The notes: a model not told the origin generated them from the sequence alone. A stretch of 64,000 nt of DNA from Gautieria morchelliformis (GCA_015179125.1 WHVA01000084.1:186001-250000), one strand, 5' to 3'. Positions 11,332 through 22,115 are shown, counted from the stretch's first letter. Numbers and translations: made by a program.

Positions 11332-13095
11332 GTGCAGCCGGCCCCATCAGGTCCCGTAACAAGATCTCAAACCCAGAGACAAACTGGCGCACATATGACT
11401 ACGCTAGCTTACGAGGACGTTGAGGACCATGAAGAAGTTTTATTCGACCAAGAATTATCCTCCGAGATTGATGGCATCAGTAACTATGAGTGTGCCATCA
11501 GTGCGTTTCTAACCGACGGTCAAAACAATAACAAGGCGCCGGATTTGAGTCAAATTGAACCTAGCAATGCAGACGAAGCTCTGAATAATCCTATGTGGAA
11601 GAAATCAATGGACAAAGAGTATGAGGCCCTAATCGACAAGGGAGTGTGGGAAAGAACCAAACCACCTCCTGGAGCCAACATTGTCGGCAACAAATGGGTC
11701 TACCTTTGGAAGCGTAATCCAGAAGGGAAACCAATAGTACCTAAATCGAGAATGGTCGCCCAAGGCTTCACGCAGAAGTTTGGAATCGACTATGATGAGA
11801 CATACTCACCTGTTGCTCGGTTATCCTCCCTACGGATCATATGCGCCATTGCTGCTAGGAATGACTGGCCTATTCATCAAATGGACGTGGACTATGCATA
11901 CCTCAATGCTAAGTTGCCCGAACCTATTTACATGAAGCAGCCGTATGGATATGAGTCAGGAGACAAAGGCGAAGTGCTACTTTTGAAGAAAGCACTCTAC
12001 GGCCTCAAGCAATCTGGAAGAGAATGGTACAAACGTCTAAGTGGTGAATTCCACAAGTTAGGATTCACTACGTCAGCCACAGACGGGGCTGTATTTTATA
12101 GACGTGGCGGAAAGGGGCATGTGATCATTGCAACAGCTGTGGACGACCTTACCATCACAGCTGAGAATCAATCAGTCCTGGACGAAGTCAAACGAGATCT
12201 TGCTCAGGTCTTCAGTATGAAAGATCTAGGCGAGATTCATTGGCTATTGAATCTCAAAATCGAAAGAGACTGGCAGAAGAAGACCATTGCAATTTCACAA
12301 CCTGCATACATCGAGAAGATCATCAAAAAATTTAATCTCGAAGATGCAAAGACTTATGCTACGCCTCTTGATCCAGCCGTAAAATTATCTAAAGACCAAT
12401 GCCCTTCTACAGAGAGAGGCAAGAAAGCCATGTCGAAGTTTCCATACAGGCAAGCTATAGGATCACTGATGTGGGCGGCTGTAGCCACTCGACCTGACAT
12501 TGCATTTGCGGTGTCATTACTCTCGCAATTCCTTGAAAATCCAGGTGGCACACACTGGAATGCAGTCAAACGTGTCTTCAAATATTTGAAAGGCACGAAG
12601 CATTACAAGCTCACACTTGGAAGAAATCAAGACGGCTTGATGGGGTATTCAGATGCGGATTGGGGTTCACAGAGTCATAGGCGTTCGTATTCGGCATACT
12701 TATTTCAGATTGATGGAGGCACTGTTTCATGGAGTTGCCAGAAACAGTCGATAGTAGCCCTCTCATCAACTGAAGCCGAATTCGTCGCCCTGACCCATGC
12801 GGGCAAAGAGGCTCTTTGGATGCGCCATTTTATTTCTGAAATATTCCAACCACTGAACAGACCCATCCAAGTTTATTCAGACAATCAATCAGCCATTGCC
12901 ATCACGTATGGCACCCAACAACACACGAGAACCAAGCATTTCGACATCAGGTTATATTTCCTTCGAGATATAATCAAAAATCAACAAGCCAAGCTCGTTT
13001 ATTTGCCAACCGAACAAATGTTGGCAGATATCCTCACTAAAGGACTTCCTAGTCCTAGAGTGAAGATTCTCAACGAGCAAATCGGAATATATTAA
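11332..13095 (+). pseudogene. Copia-1 reverse transcriptase and RNase H
   Basis: 587 codons. The copia RT core is complete: KWVYLWKRN, RMVAQGFTQKFGIDYDETY, YLNAKLPEPIYMKQP, LYGLKQSGREWY and the polymerase site AVDDLTI. RNase H follows with YSDADWGSQSHRR, STEAEFVAL and SDNQSAIAI, and the ORF ends just before the 3' polypurine tract. It is in a different frame from integrase because of the indel near 11280-11330. No internal stop is present, so this part alone would be functional sequence. Confidence 0.88.
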
Positions 13096-13108
13096 GCTTG
13101 AGGGGGCG

Positions 13109-13606
13109 TGTTGGGTGCATTTATGCTCCTGCACCAAAATCAAGCATAATATATCCAATTTGTTGTGTGGCCTTCCAAGTTCTTCTCACATTGTTCTTGT
13201 ATTATGCATCCATTTCTCTGGTTATTTTCGAAATTTTCCACTCATTCCTTATCTCTCTATTTCATCTTGTTATTCCTACTTTCACAGGCGGCTGCACCCA
13301 GCGGAGTCTGAAATGACTTCGACGCGCGAGCTCTTGGGCGCTAAAGGGCCGGGTAGTAGTACATGCGCAGTGGAACACATTTCCCCCTCTCTCAGTGACC
13401 ACTAAATTCACTGAGAGAGGCAAGTAAATTAGTCTAGTAGTCTTTGCATTTATTGACCTAGAAATGCTCTGTAGTGAATTGATTTCTAGGTAGTGTATAA
13501 TATATTTATAGTGACCACTAAATTCACTGAGAGAGTGAATTGATTTCTAGTCTATTCTTTTGAATAACAAGCCCATACCTACTGCCTATAATTCCTGTCC
13601 TCTACA
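13109..13606 (+). repeat. Copia-1 3' LTR
   Basis: Same 498-bp repeat as 8350-8847 with a few substitutions, mostly transitions, for example near 13245-13260. It ends CTCTACA and is followed at once by a Ty3/gypsy LTR fragment. Confidence 0.93.
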
Positions 13607-13800
13607 AGACCTCCGTCTCTCCGCCTTCCATCTTCCGCCTCAATTCCACCTCAAGTTCCGACAGGTCTTCAGTTCAGTACATTCCGCCTTCCGACACATT
13701 TACGAAATACCTAGGACGATAGTTCATTGGGGGCGCAACCTACAAGTTGAAGCCGCTGTCCTTTCCAGTTCCGACTTAGCGGAAATCTTGATACGTAACA
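13607..13800 (+). repeat. Ty3/gypsy LTR 3' fragment
   Basis: This stretch matches the last part of the LTR at 20509-21203. Shared blocks include CTTCCGCC, GAAATACYTAGGAC and AGTTCATT, and both end in ATACGTAACA. It lacks the 5' portion of the LTR. It abuts a minus-strand gypsy reverse transcriptase at 13801, so the LTR was inserted into, or recombined with, another gypsy copy. Confidence 0.75.
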
Positions 13801-14574
13801 TGCTCTTCATGCTCTTGTATTGAGAGCGAGAATATGAAGATGTCGTCCATGTATACATGGACGAAGCGACCTATGCAGTCGTGGAAAATGGCTGTCATCA
13901 GCCGTTGGAATGTTGATGGGGCGTTACAGTCCCCCATCTGTATCACCTGGCTCCTGAAGGTGCTGAGGATCGTGGCAAAGGTTGTCTTTGCTACGTGATC
14001 TGGATGAATCCGGATCTGCTCGTATGCTTCTGACATATCGAGTTTTGTTCGATATTGGCAGCGAGCCATGTCGCTGCGTATGATATCTTGATCCTGGAAG
14101 GGCGTGACGTCCTTCACCGTGTTCTCGTTCTGCTGGCGCAGATCGAAGATGGTTCTCAACGTACCGTTCTTCTTCGGCACACACAGCATGGGCACTGCCT
14201 GCTGCGCGACTGCCAGAATCCACCACTTTGCAGTAGTGTATCATTCTATCTTAGCCGACAGTTCCTCTCGGAAGTGTTCAGGGCATTTCGGCAGTCGATA
14301 CCGCATGTGCTTGTTGGGATTGATGAGGTTGATCTCATGGTTGATCTCCCGTAGTGGCGGGAGTTCTAGTGGAATTCCACTGACTAGGTCAGTGATTCAT
14401 TCCATCCATTCCTCACGGAGGCGAGGAAGGTCATCATCCGTGAGGATGATGGTGGTGGTTGGCTCAGAAGCCATTAGGCGCTGTGTGCGTCTATTAGGTC
14501 CCGCGGCGCACGGAACCGCTTTCCTCTTCCCCATCGCTTTCACCGTTAGGTGAGAGCGCCTCTCCCTACGGCTG
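13801..14574 (-). pseudogene. Ty3/gypsy reverse transcriptase fragment
   Basis: The minus strand reads a gypsy RT start: INLINPNKHMRYRLPKCP, MLCVPKKNGTLRTIFDLR, TKLDMSEAYEQIRIHPDHV and the catalytic YMDDIFIFS. It stops after SIQEHEEHV where an LTR piece begins. Two in-frame TGA codons are present, near 14232 (AKIE-stop-YTTAKW) and near 14395. Both sit where a CGA or TGG codon would fit. This continues the protease fragment at 15517-16200 once the element at 14577-15469 and one TA are removed. Confidence 0.88.
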
Positions 14575-14576
14575 TA

Positions 14577-15469
14577 AGATAGAAGTCATCTTAAACTGGC
14601 ACCTTTATGTCAGCGGGCGCTTATGTCACGTGATGCACCAAATCCTCGCCTTGGGGATTTTCTTTTTTTTTTTCCCCTTTCAGAAGGCACCTTGGTGCAA
14701 TGACATGTTCTATAATATAATTAGTGACATTGAATTATATTACATGAATTCCTTGTCCAACTCAGACATAATGTTTGGAGGTAAAGTACGATGGGCATGG
14801 TATTTACGGTTTTCCCAGACAGCTTGTGCCCCATTCAACCCTTTCTTGTAGGCATCTATAAATCGGGCCAACCTATTAGCATCCCTGTTGAGGAGTTAGA
14901 ATCTGCTGATAGGAAACAATTCTCACACACCTCTGAATCTGTACAAAGGGGACATCATCTAGACAGCCACAATCCCTGAGGCCTGAATGTGTGAATGGGG
15001 TCAAGCACAACCTGCCGGGCGGTCAAAGTGACGACTAAGCAAGCGGCCTGCAGTGGAACTCACCTAGTGTAAGGTTGTACCTACCTAAACCCTGATTTAA
15101 GCAGTAGAAATGTGTAGCAAGGGCCCCAGAGTGGTTTGAAGCTTTTTTCGTGCGTCGTCCAAAGGTTCGAAAGGCTGACAAATAGGTCACGTGACCGCCA
15201 AATTCCATCGGTCCAAAAACCGAAATTGCAGGATAGGACATCAGAAAAATAATTTGGTATTTTTTCTATGTCACATTTTGGATGCTATATATCTCCTCAA
15301 TAAATATAGATATATCCTAAGTCTCTCCTAAGGATTGTAGGTAGACATGTCCCAAAGAGACTCTAGGAAGCCATTTGGCAAAAAGTGTTTGCCTTCGAGT
15401 GTTATTGAGCTCGCCGTTGGACTGTGCTCAGCTTACGTAAGGGGTGCCAGTTTAAGATGACTTCTATCT
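14577..15469. mobile_element. Non-autonomous TIR element with TA target duplication
   Basis: The two ends are inverted repeats of about 27 bp: AGATAGAAGTCATCTTAAAC at the left and its reverse complement at the right. A TA dinucleotide flanks each end (14575-14576 and 15470-15471). Removing the element plus one TA joins the minus-strand gypsy protease and RT in one frame, which fixes the boundaries independently. The 893-bp interior has no transposase ORF. TA duplication is typical of Tc1/mariner elements, so this is probably a mariner-type MITE; the class is inferred from the target site alone. Confidence 0.85.
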
Positions 15470-15471
15470 TA

Positions 15472-16200
15472 GGGTGAGTTCGAGGACGAGTCGTCCCGCG
15501 ACTCGTCCTCCTGGCTTCAATGAGCCAGGTTAGGCTTGGGTGCCCGGGTGATCCTGCTCACCCGTGGCCCCTTGTCCTCGTTCGTCGATCCGTCGTCGTC
15601 AAATGAGACCTTGCCCATGGGGATCACTTCGTTCCCCTTGCGGATCGTCCCTGGGCTCGTGAAGTCCAGGGTTATGCCTAATCTCCTTAGGAACGGTGTC
15701 CCTAAGATCACGTCGTAATATTCGACGTTCGCTACGTCGAAATATTCGTCGTAAGTCTCACGACCAAACTTGATGGTCGTGTTCGTTCCATAGTTGATCG
15801 TGGAATGGCTGCCTATGCAGGCTAGCTGCAGCGTGATTGGCTGCTCCAGGGAGAATGTCTTCATCCCCGTAGCTCGCATGAGTTCAGGGGATAGCAATAC
15901 CCCTTCGCTGCCGCTATCTAGCAGGCAATGGGCTTTTACGCCATTTATTTCCCAGTACCCCGACAGGGTACGGTTCTCACTGCATGGGCGCGTTGGCCAC
16001 GTCCTGTGTTTGCTTCGGTGGTGGTACACCGGCTCGACCGCCTTGTCTGGCGTGACCGATGTGCGTGCCCCCATGACTTTCATGGCGGCGTCGTCTTCCG
16101 GCACGAATCTGATCGCGCTGGACCTGTAGGTGGTGTCTTCCACCTCCTCGTCCCATTCGTAGTATTGGGATGGTTCGGGGTCCCACTCTTCAGTGGGCAC
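15472..16200 (-). pseudogene. Ty3/gypsy Gag C-terminus and aspartic protease fragment
   Basis: The open part is 16200 down to 15517 (227 codons). The retropepsin motif is HCLLDSGSEGVLLS, with the flap-side strand and a second motif, YDVILGTPFLRRLGI. The frame ends in TGA where a CGA (Arg) codon would continue into SQEDESRDDSS and on to the RT fragment across the TIR element. It is part of the same minus-strand element as 13801-14574. The 5' part of the element (gag, LTR) is not recognisable beyond 16200. Confidence 0.85.
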
Positions 16201-16469
16201 ATCAAGCAGCGAACTGGTGAAGGGGGATCCAAAGAGAAAACTCTAAGGAACCCCTTCGTCACCTAACTATGACTATAAGTAAACTTGGGCATGCTATCCC
16301 TATCACCGAATGCCCGAGTTACATAAGCAATCACGCCAGCGATAACAGGGCTGGACAGATAAGGAAGGAATGATGTTGGAAGGGGCCAGAACAGGAAGGG
16401 AAATAAACGGAACACAAGACAGAAGGATGCCGAAGGCTAGGAAAAGTTCAGGAGCCACCAACAACACGC

Positions 16470-16580
16470 ATGCGATAATGCGCACTGCGATAATGCATGC
16501 TGCGATAAAGCATGCGATAATGCATGCGATAATGCGCGCTGCAATAAAGCATGCGATAATGCACACTGCGATAAAGCATG
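16470..16580. repeat. Short tandem array (GATAATGC/GATAAAGCATGC)
   Basis: Eight or so degenerate copies of a 10-14 bp unit with core GCGATAAtGCATGC. All six frames are low complexity, so the ORFs here are artefacts. Confidence 0.8.
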
Positions 16581-16589
16581 CAATTGGTG

Positions 16590-16830
16590 TTGCCTTGACA
16601 GTGCCAGCCACCAGCACACTGTGCACTGACAGTGCCAGTCACCAGCGCACAGTGGGCTGACAGCACATTGTGCACTGACAGTGCTCTGACAGCGCCAGCC
16701 TCCAGTTCACAGTGTGCTGACTTTGCACTGACCGTGTGCTGACTGTGCGCTGTCAGCACCAGCCACCAGGGCACTGTTTGCTGACCACACACTGACAGCG
16801 CCAGCCAACAGTGCACTGTGCACTGACTGT
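16590..16830. repeat. Degenerate minisatellite (GCACTGACAGTGCCAG family)
   Basis: Overlapping copies of a motif built from CACTGACAGTGCCAGYCACCAG and partial inversions such as CACTGTGCACTG. The same core (CTGACAGCGCC-ACCAG) makes up the larger array at 23225-23880. Confidence 0.75.
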
Positions 16831-17036
16831 TCCTTCCTATCCTGCCTGGTACATATGTATGCCATAAGCCCGCAGTACCTCACTCTATCAATGTATAGGC
16901 TCTATGACTATGCCTCAGCTGGACCACATTGCTGTACAGATCACCAGATCTTAGCATAGCTGTGCTCTTTGATGAGTCAAACACTCGGTTCCATCACTGG
17001 AGTCCCATACAGTCACTGCTACTTTTCTAAGCAGGT

Positions 17037-17502
17037 TGTTGGGTGCATTTATGCTCCTGCACCAAAATCAAGCATAATATATTCGATTTATTGTATGGTG
17101 TTTCAATCTCTTCTCACATTGTTCTTGTACCATGCACTCACTTCTCTGATTATTTTCGAAACTTTCCAGTCACTCCCTACCTCTTCATTTCATTTTGTTA
17201 TCTCTATTTTCACAGGCGGCTGCATCCAGCGGAGTTTGAAATGACTTCGACGCGCGAGCTCTTGAGCGCTAAAGGGCCGGGTGGGATAGTGCTCCTCTCT
17301 CAGTGACAATAAATTCACTGAGAGACGCGAGTAGTATTCTTTATATTTTCATAGCATGTTGACTGACAATCATGTAGTGAATTTGATTCTAGGTATTGTA
17401 TTAATATAACAGTGACAATAAAGTCACTGAGAGAGTGGATTTGATTCTAGCTTTCTAAGAACTCTACCGAACCTTCCCTGCCATAACCCCGAGTTGCTAA
17501 CA
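17037..17502 (+). mobile_element. Solo LTR of the copia-1 family with intact target duplication
   Basis: It begins TGTTGGGTGCATTTATGCTC like the copia-1 LTRs and aligns along its length, diverged by many substitutions, ending TTGCTAACA. CAGGT is present immediately before (17032-17036) and after (17503-17507), a perfect 5-bp target duplication. It is the product of LTR-LTR recombination after an older insertion. Confidence 0.9.
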
Positions 17503-17507
17503 CAGGT

Positions 17508-18499
17508 CACTCCAGACTGTGCCCTTGATAGCACAGCCCAGTTCATTGATGAGTGTGCCAGTGCAGCTTGCCCCTGAAGGTGGCGGTGGCAGCATGGGCA
17601 GGGGCAGCTGTGCGGCCTCCCCACTCTCTGGGAGCATCAGGAGCAGTGCAGCTGGGGAACAGCATGCACCACCACAACTATGCCGGTGCCAACATGCTCA
17701 ACAAGCCCGTCACAGCCATCATCGCAAGTCTGCCCACCCCCACCCCCCTCACTGTGCACTGACCATGGACCATGGACCACTGAACTCATGCACAGATCTG
17801 CAATCTCCTGCCTGTATACTCCAAAGTCCAAGCTCGTGCAGGTGCTGTAATGGCACTGCACGTGAGATCCTCAGGTGCGTATGTTCTTGTTGACTAAGAT
17901 ATTGTTATGTTTCTGTCCATCCCATGAATAGTTTATCACAATTCATTGCACCAAATCTCAATGCACCATGCCAGTGGAATGCATGTATTTAAGTCCCGGT
18001 TACAAGGCAGCATCAGCCTATGGGGTAGCCATGTAATGCTGCACGTCACCAGTATCTCGTACAAGAAGTACTGGATGAACTGCTTCTCTAACGGATGTTG
18101 TGAAAGACTAAGAGTTATTTATGATAGGATGGATAGTGAGTTGGATTCAGACTTCTATTTGAATTCGAATCGAGTGGAGTTGTAGGAACGAAGATACAGA
18201 GAAAGCACAATATGTAGGTTCTCTCCAGTGATAACTACACAATACTATGCATCGCAAGATATCAAGATAATTCGAAAGGTGAGTTCTGATTGACTGGGGT
18301 ATTGAATATACAGGCTGAGGTATTTATCTAGCTACGGGGTGTGCTGCGGTGCGAAGAGCGAAGGAGTGAAGTATGGGTCAACTAGAACATCTGGACTCAG
18401 GGGAACGGTGGTCCGGATGCAGCGGTAACTAATAGGTTCGTCTGTCGAATGAGGTGGAATGTATATAGTCAAGTGTATCAGAAATGTGGAGTGTGGTGT
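17508..18499. other. No gene recognised
   Basis: GC-richer sequence around 17520-17770 has open frames on both strands (for example 17553-17762 plus) but no motif or splice pattern I know. 17900-18480 is unremarkable. It may be decayed transposon interior left of the gypsy fragment. Confidence 0.4.
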
Positions 18500-18930
18500 G
18501 AAAAGCTGAAAACTTCCACACCACTTGTCCCTCAAAGAAGCTCTCTGAAAAATACCTTGGACCTTACGAGATCATCACTAAGGCCGGCAGTTGTTCTTTC
18601 ACTCTCAGACTTCCTGACAATATGCACGCAGTACATCCAGTATTCCATGTGTCTATGCTTGAACCCGCAGTTCTGAATACAATTCCAAATCGAGAACAAC
18701 CTCCGCCTCTGCCAGTCATCATCAACAGAGAACCGGAATACGAGATTTCTGAAATCCTCAATTCCAAGATCGACAAGCAATACCATTGTCAACTCCAGTA
18801 CCTAGTCAAGTGGGCAGGCTATGAAAACACAGGCGAAGAATTTCTGCCACGGAACTCGACCACGCCTCCAAACTCGTCTCAGATTTCCATAAGGCATACC
18901 CTGCCAAGCCTGGACCTGTTCTTGTGCACT
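18500..18930 (+). pseudogene. Ty3/gypsy integrase C-terminus with chromodomain
   Basis: The plus strand reads SKKLSEKYLGPYEII, then HAVHPVFHVSMLEPAV, then the chromodomain EYEISEILNSK...YLVKWAGYENTGEEF. This is the signature of a chromovirus integrase tail, where the chromodomain guides insertion to marked chromatin. The frame is lost just after EEF by a small deletion, and the adjacent frame carries the expected end (ATELDHASKLVSDFHKAY). Everything upstream of the GPYEII region is missing. The companion 3' LTR lies at 20509. Confidence 0.85.
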
Positions 18931-19057
18931 AAGTCATTCCGACTCCACCATCCTATTCCACCTTCACTCCTTAAGTCACAAGTTAAATCTGATTATTCAA
19001 TTCCGCTACTCTATTTCCGACATTCCAAGAAAATTATTCTACAAGTCACTTCAACCC

Positions 19058-20388
19058 TTAATCTTTGTACATGGTGTTGTCACCACCAAATCCCGCCCAG
19101 TCATCCGCCTCCGGATCCTCCGTGTTTCCATTTCTCCCATAACTCTCCTCGAACCTCACCACGTCCCGTACCTCACCCTCTGATACTTCCGCCGCCGCTT
19201 CTGAGTCCTCAGTCTCCTGCATCCATTGCAACTCTGCAATGAGTTGGTCTAAGTGGTCCTCGAAGGCTCCGAGGCGATCCGCGACCGCGCTGTAGAAATT
19301 ATGCGGCATCCGCAGCGTCTGCTCCCTCTGCTGGAGCAGTCCCCGGAGTGTCCTCGTGATATCCCAGAGTGGATCCACAGTCCACTCCTGTCCGGTCACA
19401 CCACTCCTGCTCGCCTCTGGCCCCTGCACCCCCTTCACCTTGGCCGCCCTGGACAAGGGTTTCCTGCCTCCTTGCAGAGGCTTCTCCGACCCAAACTCCA
19501 ACCCTCCGGTCTTCTTCCGCTTGGTCGACACTCAGGCCGTGAGCCTGTCGACCACACATGCCTTCTTGGTGTCCTTGCAGTGGTTGCAGGCGGTGGCCTT
19601 CCTGGCCAGGTCCCAGACACATGGCAATTCCTTTTCCAAGCAGCCCTCACAGCTAGGCTGCGATGGGCCGTCATCCTCTGGTGCCGACCTCTTGACACCC
19701 GCTTGGTGCACCTCCTTCCGGTGCTGTTTTTCTTCCTGCACCCCCCGCAACTCCACCGTCACTTTCCCCTTGCCCTTGTTTTTTGGCTTCGGGGTCTCTT
19801 CCAGCGTGTCCTCCGATGGAGTCTCGCTCCGAACGGAAATCTCTTCCAGGTCTGCCAATTTTTTCTGTTCTGATAGTCAGCCTACTCTATCAAATGGACT
19901 GAGGAACTTACCTTTGCAGCCGCGCGATCTTTTTCCACCGTGGCCACCTTTTCTGCAGTTGCCTTTTCCGCAGCGGCTTGCTCTTCCGCGAGTTTCTCCA
20001 CCGCTTCTTCAGCCTTCCGTTCTTCACGCTTGCGCTTGATGCGCTCGAGCTCAAGTTCGTGGTCTTCACGCTCGCGCTCCTCACGGTCCTTGCATTCCTT
20101 TTCCTTGCACTCCTCCCCCAATCACTCCTCCTCCAACCGCTCCTCCTCCAACCGCTCCTCCTCCAACCGCTCCTCCTCCAATCGCTCCTCCTCCAACCGC
20201 TCCTCCTCCAACCGCTCCTCCTCCAACCGCTCCTCCTCCAACCGCTCCTCCTCTAATCGCTCTTTCTCCTTCTGAGCAGCCTCCTCGGCCTCGCGCCTTT
20301 CCACCAATTCCTTCTCCACAAGCATATCAGCGAAATGTGGCTTCATTTGGGTGCTGGTCATTTTAGAGAAATCGATTGGGGAGCTCAT
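19058..20388 (-). pseudogene. Antisense accessory gene inside the Ty3/gypsy element (coiled coil plus Cys motif)
   Basis: Proposed exons on the minus strand are 20388-19912 and 19864-19058, separated by a 47-nt GT-AG intron. The protein begins MSSPIDFSKMTSTQMKPHFA and has a long charged coiled coil with tandem RLEEE units. After the intron comes a Cys cluster CEGC-LEKELPC-...-CNHC-KDTKKAC (six Cys, reminiscent of fungal Zn clusters), then a C-terminal helical part (NFYSAVADRLGAFEDHLDQL). Two in-frame TGA codons interrupt it, one at the end of the RLEEE array and one after KKACVVDRLTA, each a single C to T change from CGA. The gene lies between the integrase end and the 3' LTR, opposite in sense to pol. 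Its function is unknown to me. A role in nucleic-acid binding is only suggested by the Cys motif. Confidence 0.6.
20122..20270. repeat. 15-bp tandem repeat coding RLEEE
   Basis: Nine to ten copies of CGCTCCTCCTCCAAC (plus strand), kept in the frame of the minus-strand gene. Single changes occur at the edges, including a CGA to TGA in the last unit at about 20127. Confidence 0.92.
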
Positions 20389-20508
20389 GGTGGATATGGA
20401 TTGAGACACGTTCTTTTCCCTGCCTATCTTTCGAACTCCAACGTGTTGTTCACAGGTCACGTGATCCGACTTATGGTCTTGCGGGGCTCGACCTTGAAGG
20501 GGAGATAC

Positions 20509-21203
20509 TGTTATGACCATGCCACTCAACTATCTCCGCCACCTCCAGAACACCTCTGCAGCACCTCTGACTCTATTCCGCAACCTCCGCAACCCACAAC
20601 CTCAACCCCTTGTTCTTCAGTACCCCTGGTCGACTCTACTCACCGGCCTCCGTACTCGACCCTGAACACAACAAGATACCATTTCCGTATTTCTGTTTGT
20701 TCTGATGTCCATTGTACTTACGCATCTTTGTTCTTTTGCCATTGTTCTTACTCTACCCTGCGCCCCCTTGTTATCCCCTTGTTCCGCATTAGTTACTTGC
20801 CCCGTATGTCTATTCGATTCCTGCTTCCTCCAGAATTTGCTTAGTACTACACTATTACTTGTTGCCTCAGCTCTTTGTATAAAACCCCCACTTGTATGTC
20901 TCCGTTTCTGCAATCAGATAATCGACTTTGATACTGAATCCCTTTGCACTTTCTCCTGTTCTTAGCACAGCGAGTTTTGCAAGCTCTGTCTCTCTCTCTG
21001 TCTTTGATACTCTGTCTTCCGCCTCTTCCGACCTCTATCCTCCAACCTCCGACCCTCAGTACTCTCTTCCCAACTTCCGCCTTGTCCGACATCTGAAAGT
21101 CAAATCCGAAATACTTAGGACAGTAGTTCATCAGGAGCGCAACATATAAGTCGAAGCCATTGTCCTTTCTAGTTCCGATCTCCGGGATTTCCAATACGTA
21201 ACA
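20509..21203 (+). repeat. Ty3/gypsy 3' LTR
   Basis: A purine tract (GAAGGGGAGATAC) precedes TGTTATGACC, and the repeat ends ATACGTAACA at 21203, giving TG...CA ends over 695 bp. The final part matches 13607-13800. A TATA-like stretch (TTTGTATAAAACC) sits near 20873. The matching 5' LTR is not in the window, and the adjacent integrase fragment is in the same orientation. Confidence 0.8.
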
Positions 21204-21481
21204 AATAATCTACATCAAACATTGCATCAATCATGGGAAAAAAGTTATCTCCGAGGGAATGAAAAGACCCACGTTCTTGTGGGTAATATGCTTGAGCAGT
21301 TTCAACTCTCTGTGATTTGGGTCTGGCATGTTTTCAAGACCCACAAATGATTGGTTACATATCAACATGCTACTACCATGCTCCAGAGATAATGGTCACA
21401 TAGCAAAAGTATGACATAGCGAGTGAGATATTTGCTTCATTCTTGGGTTGGACCAGAGTGTTTACAACTGACCTAGTGGAC

Positions 21482-21545
21482 ATTTGGAGCCCTGGATGCA
21501 TATTTGGAGCCCTGGATGCATATTTGGAGCCCTGGATGCATATTT
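21482..21545 (+). repeat. Three tandem copies of a 20-bp unit
   Basis: ATTTGGAGCCCTGGATGCAT is repeated three times with no differences. It lies in otherwise unannotated sequence between the gypsy LTR and a foldback element. Confidence 0.9.
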
Positions 21546-21715
21546 GCAGAAATGTTCGAGGGCAAGCCACTTTTACCAGGCAAAGACCGTTTGTGATCCC
21601 TCAGCTCCATAGCATACTTCTATTCTGACTTCGTCTCCATTTATAGGTGTAAAACAATTTTCAATAATTACTGAGCTCCTAGGGATAATCTCCAGTGGAA
21701 ATGTAGAAGCCATGC

Positions 21716-22115
21716 CACTGCAGGCATATAAAAGTTTTCTTGTCTGAAAAACTGTTGAAAAAACTGTAAAGATTTTCCAGATATTTTTAGTGTTTTTTAT
21801 GTAAAAAAAAACTATAATAAAATTTTGTGTTTTTATTAGAATTTGTTGAGCAAGAAAATTGTGAAAAAATTCAAAGTTTTTTCAGGGTTTTTTATGGGTT
21901 TCTTTGTGTTCTCACAAAGAAACTTATAAAAAGACATAAAAAAACCCTGCAAAAAACTTTAAACTTTTTGACAATTTTCTTGCTCAACAAATTCTAACAA
22001 ACACCCAAAATTTTGTTGAAGTTTTTTTACATTAAAAACACTAAAAAAATTTCGAATATCTTGACAGTTTTTTGAACAGTTTTTCAGACCAGAAAATCTT
22101 TACATGCCTGCAGTG
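21716..22115. mobile_element. Foldback (long-palindrome) MITE
   Basis: The left arm from CACTGCAGGCAT and the right arm ending ATGCCTGCAGTG are inverted copies of each other over about 195 bp, meeting at TTTCTTTGTG-TTCT-CACAAAGAAA. The arms are T-rich and A-rich with several substitutions. There is no coding capacity. I could not find a convincing target duplication, partly because the ends are themselves palindromic (CTGCAG). Confidence 0.85.

Larger units (their letters stand above)
8350..13606 (+). mobile_element. Copia-1, Ty1/copia LTR retrotransposon with both LTRs
   Basis: Two LTRs of 498 bp bound an internal region with gag, protease, integrase, reverse transcriptase and RNase H in Pseudoviridae order. 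The LTRs begin TGTTGGGTGC and end CTCTACA and differ at roughly eight positions. A primer-binding site follows the 5' LTR, and a purine run (GAGGGGGC) precedes the 3' LTR. The five bases on either side (GATAA left, AGACC right) do not match, so there is no target-site duplication. The left neighbour is a cellular gene and the right neighbour is a Ty3/gypsy LTR piece. Recombination or deletion after insertion would explain this. The coding part is broken by two one-base frameshifts. Confidence 0.92.

Noticed and set aside
14630..14979. Transposase inside the TA-flanked element
   Set aside because: No DDE/D motifs or extended coding frame could be found in its 893 bp; it is non-autonomous.
16370..16816. 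Short ORFs of Ala/Ile/His-rich repeats
   Set aside because: Simple tandem repeats read in different frames; no start context or splice sites.
19253..20039. Plus-strand ORFs over 200 codons between integrase and the gypsy LTR
   Set aside because: The minus strand has the structured protein (Cys cluster, coiled coil, intron); the plus ORFs are Leu/Ser/Pro-rich complements.
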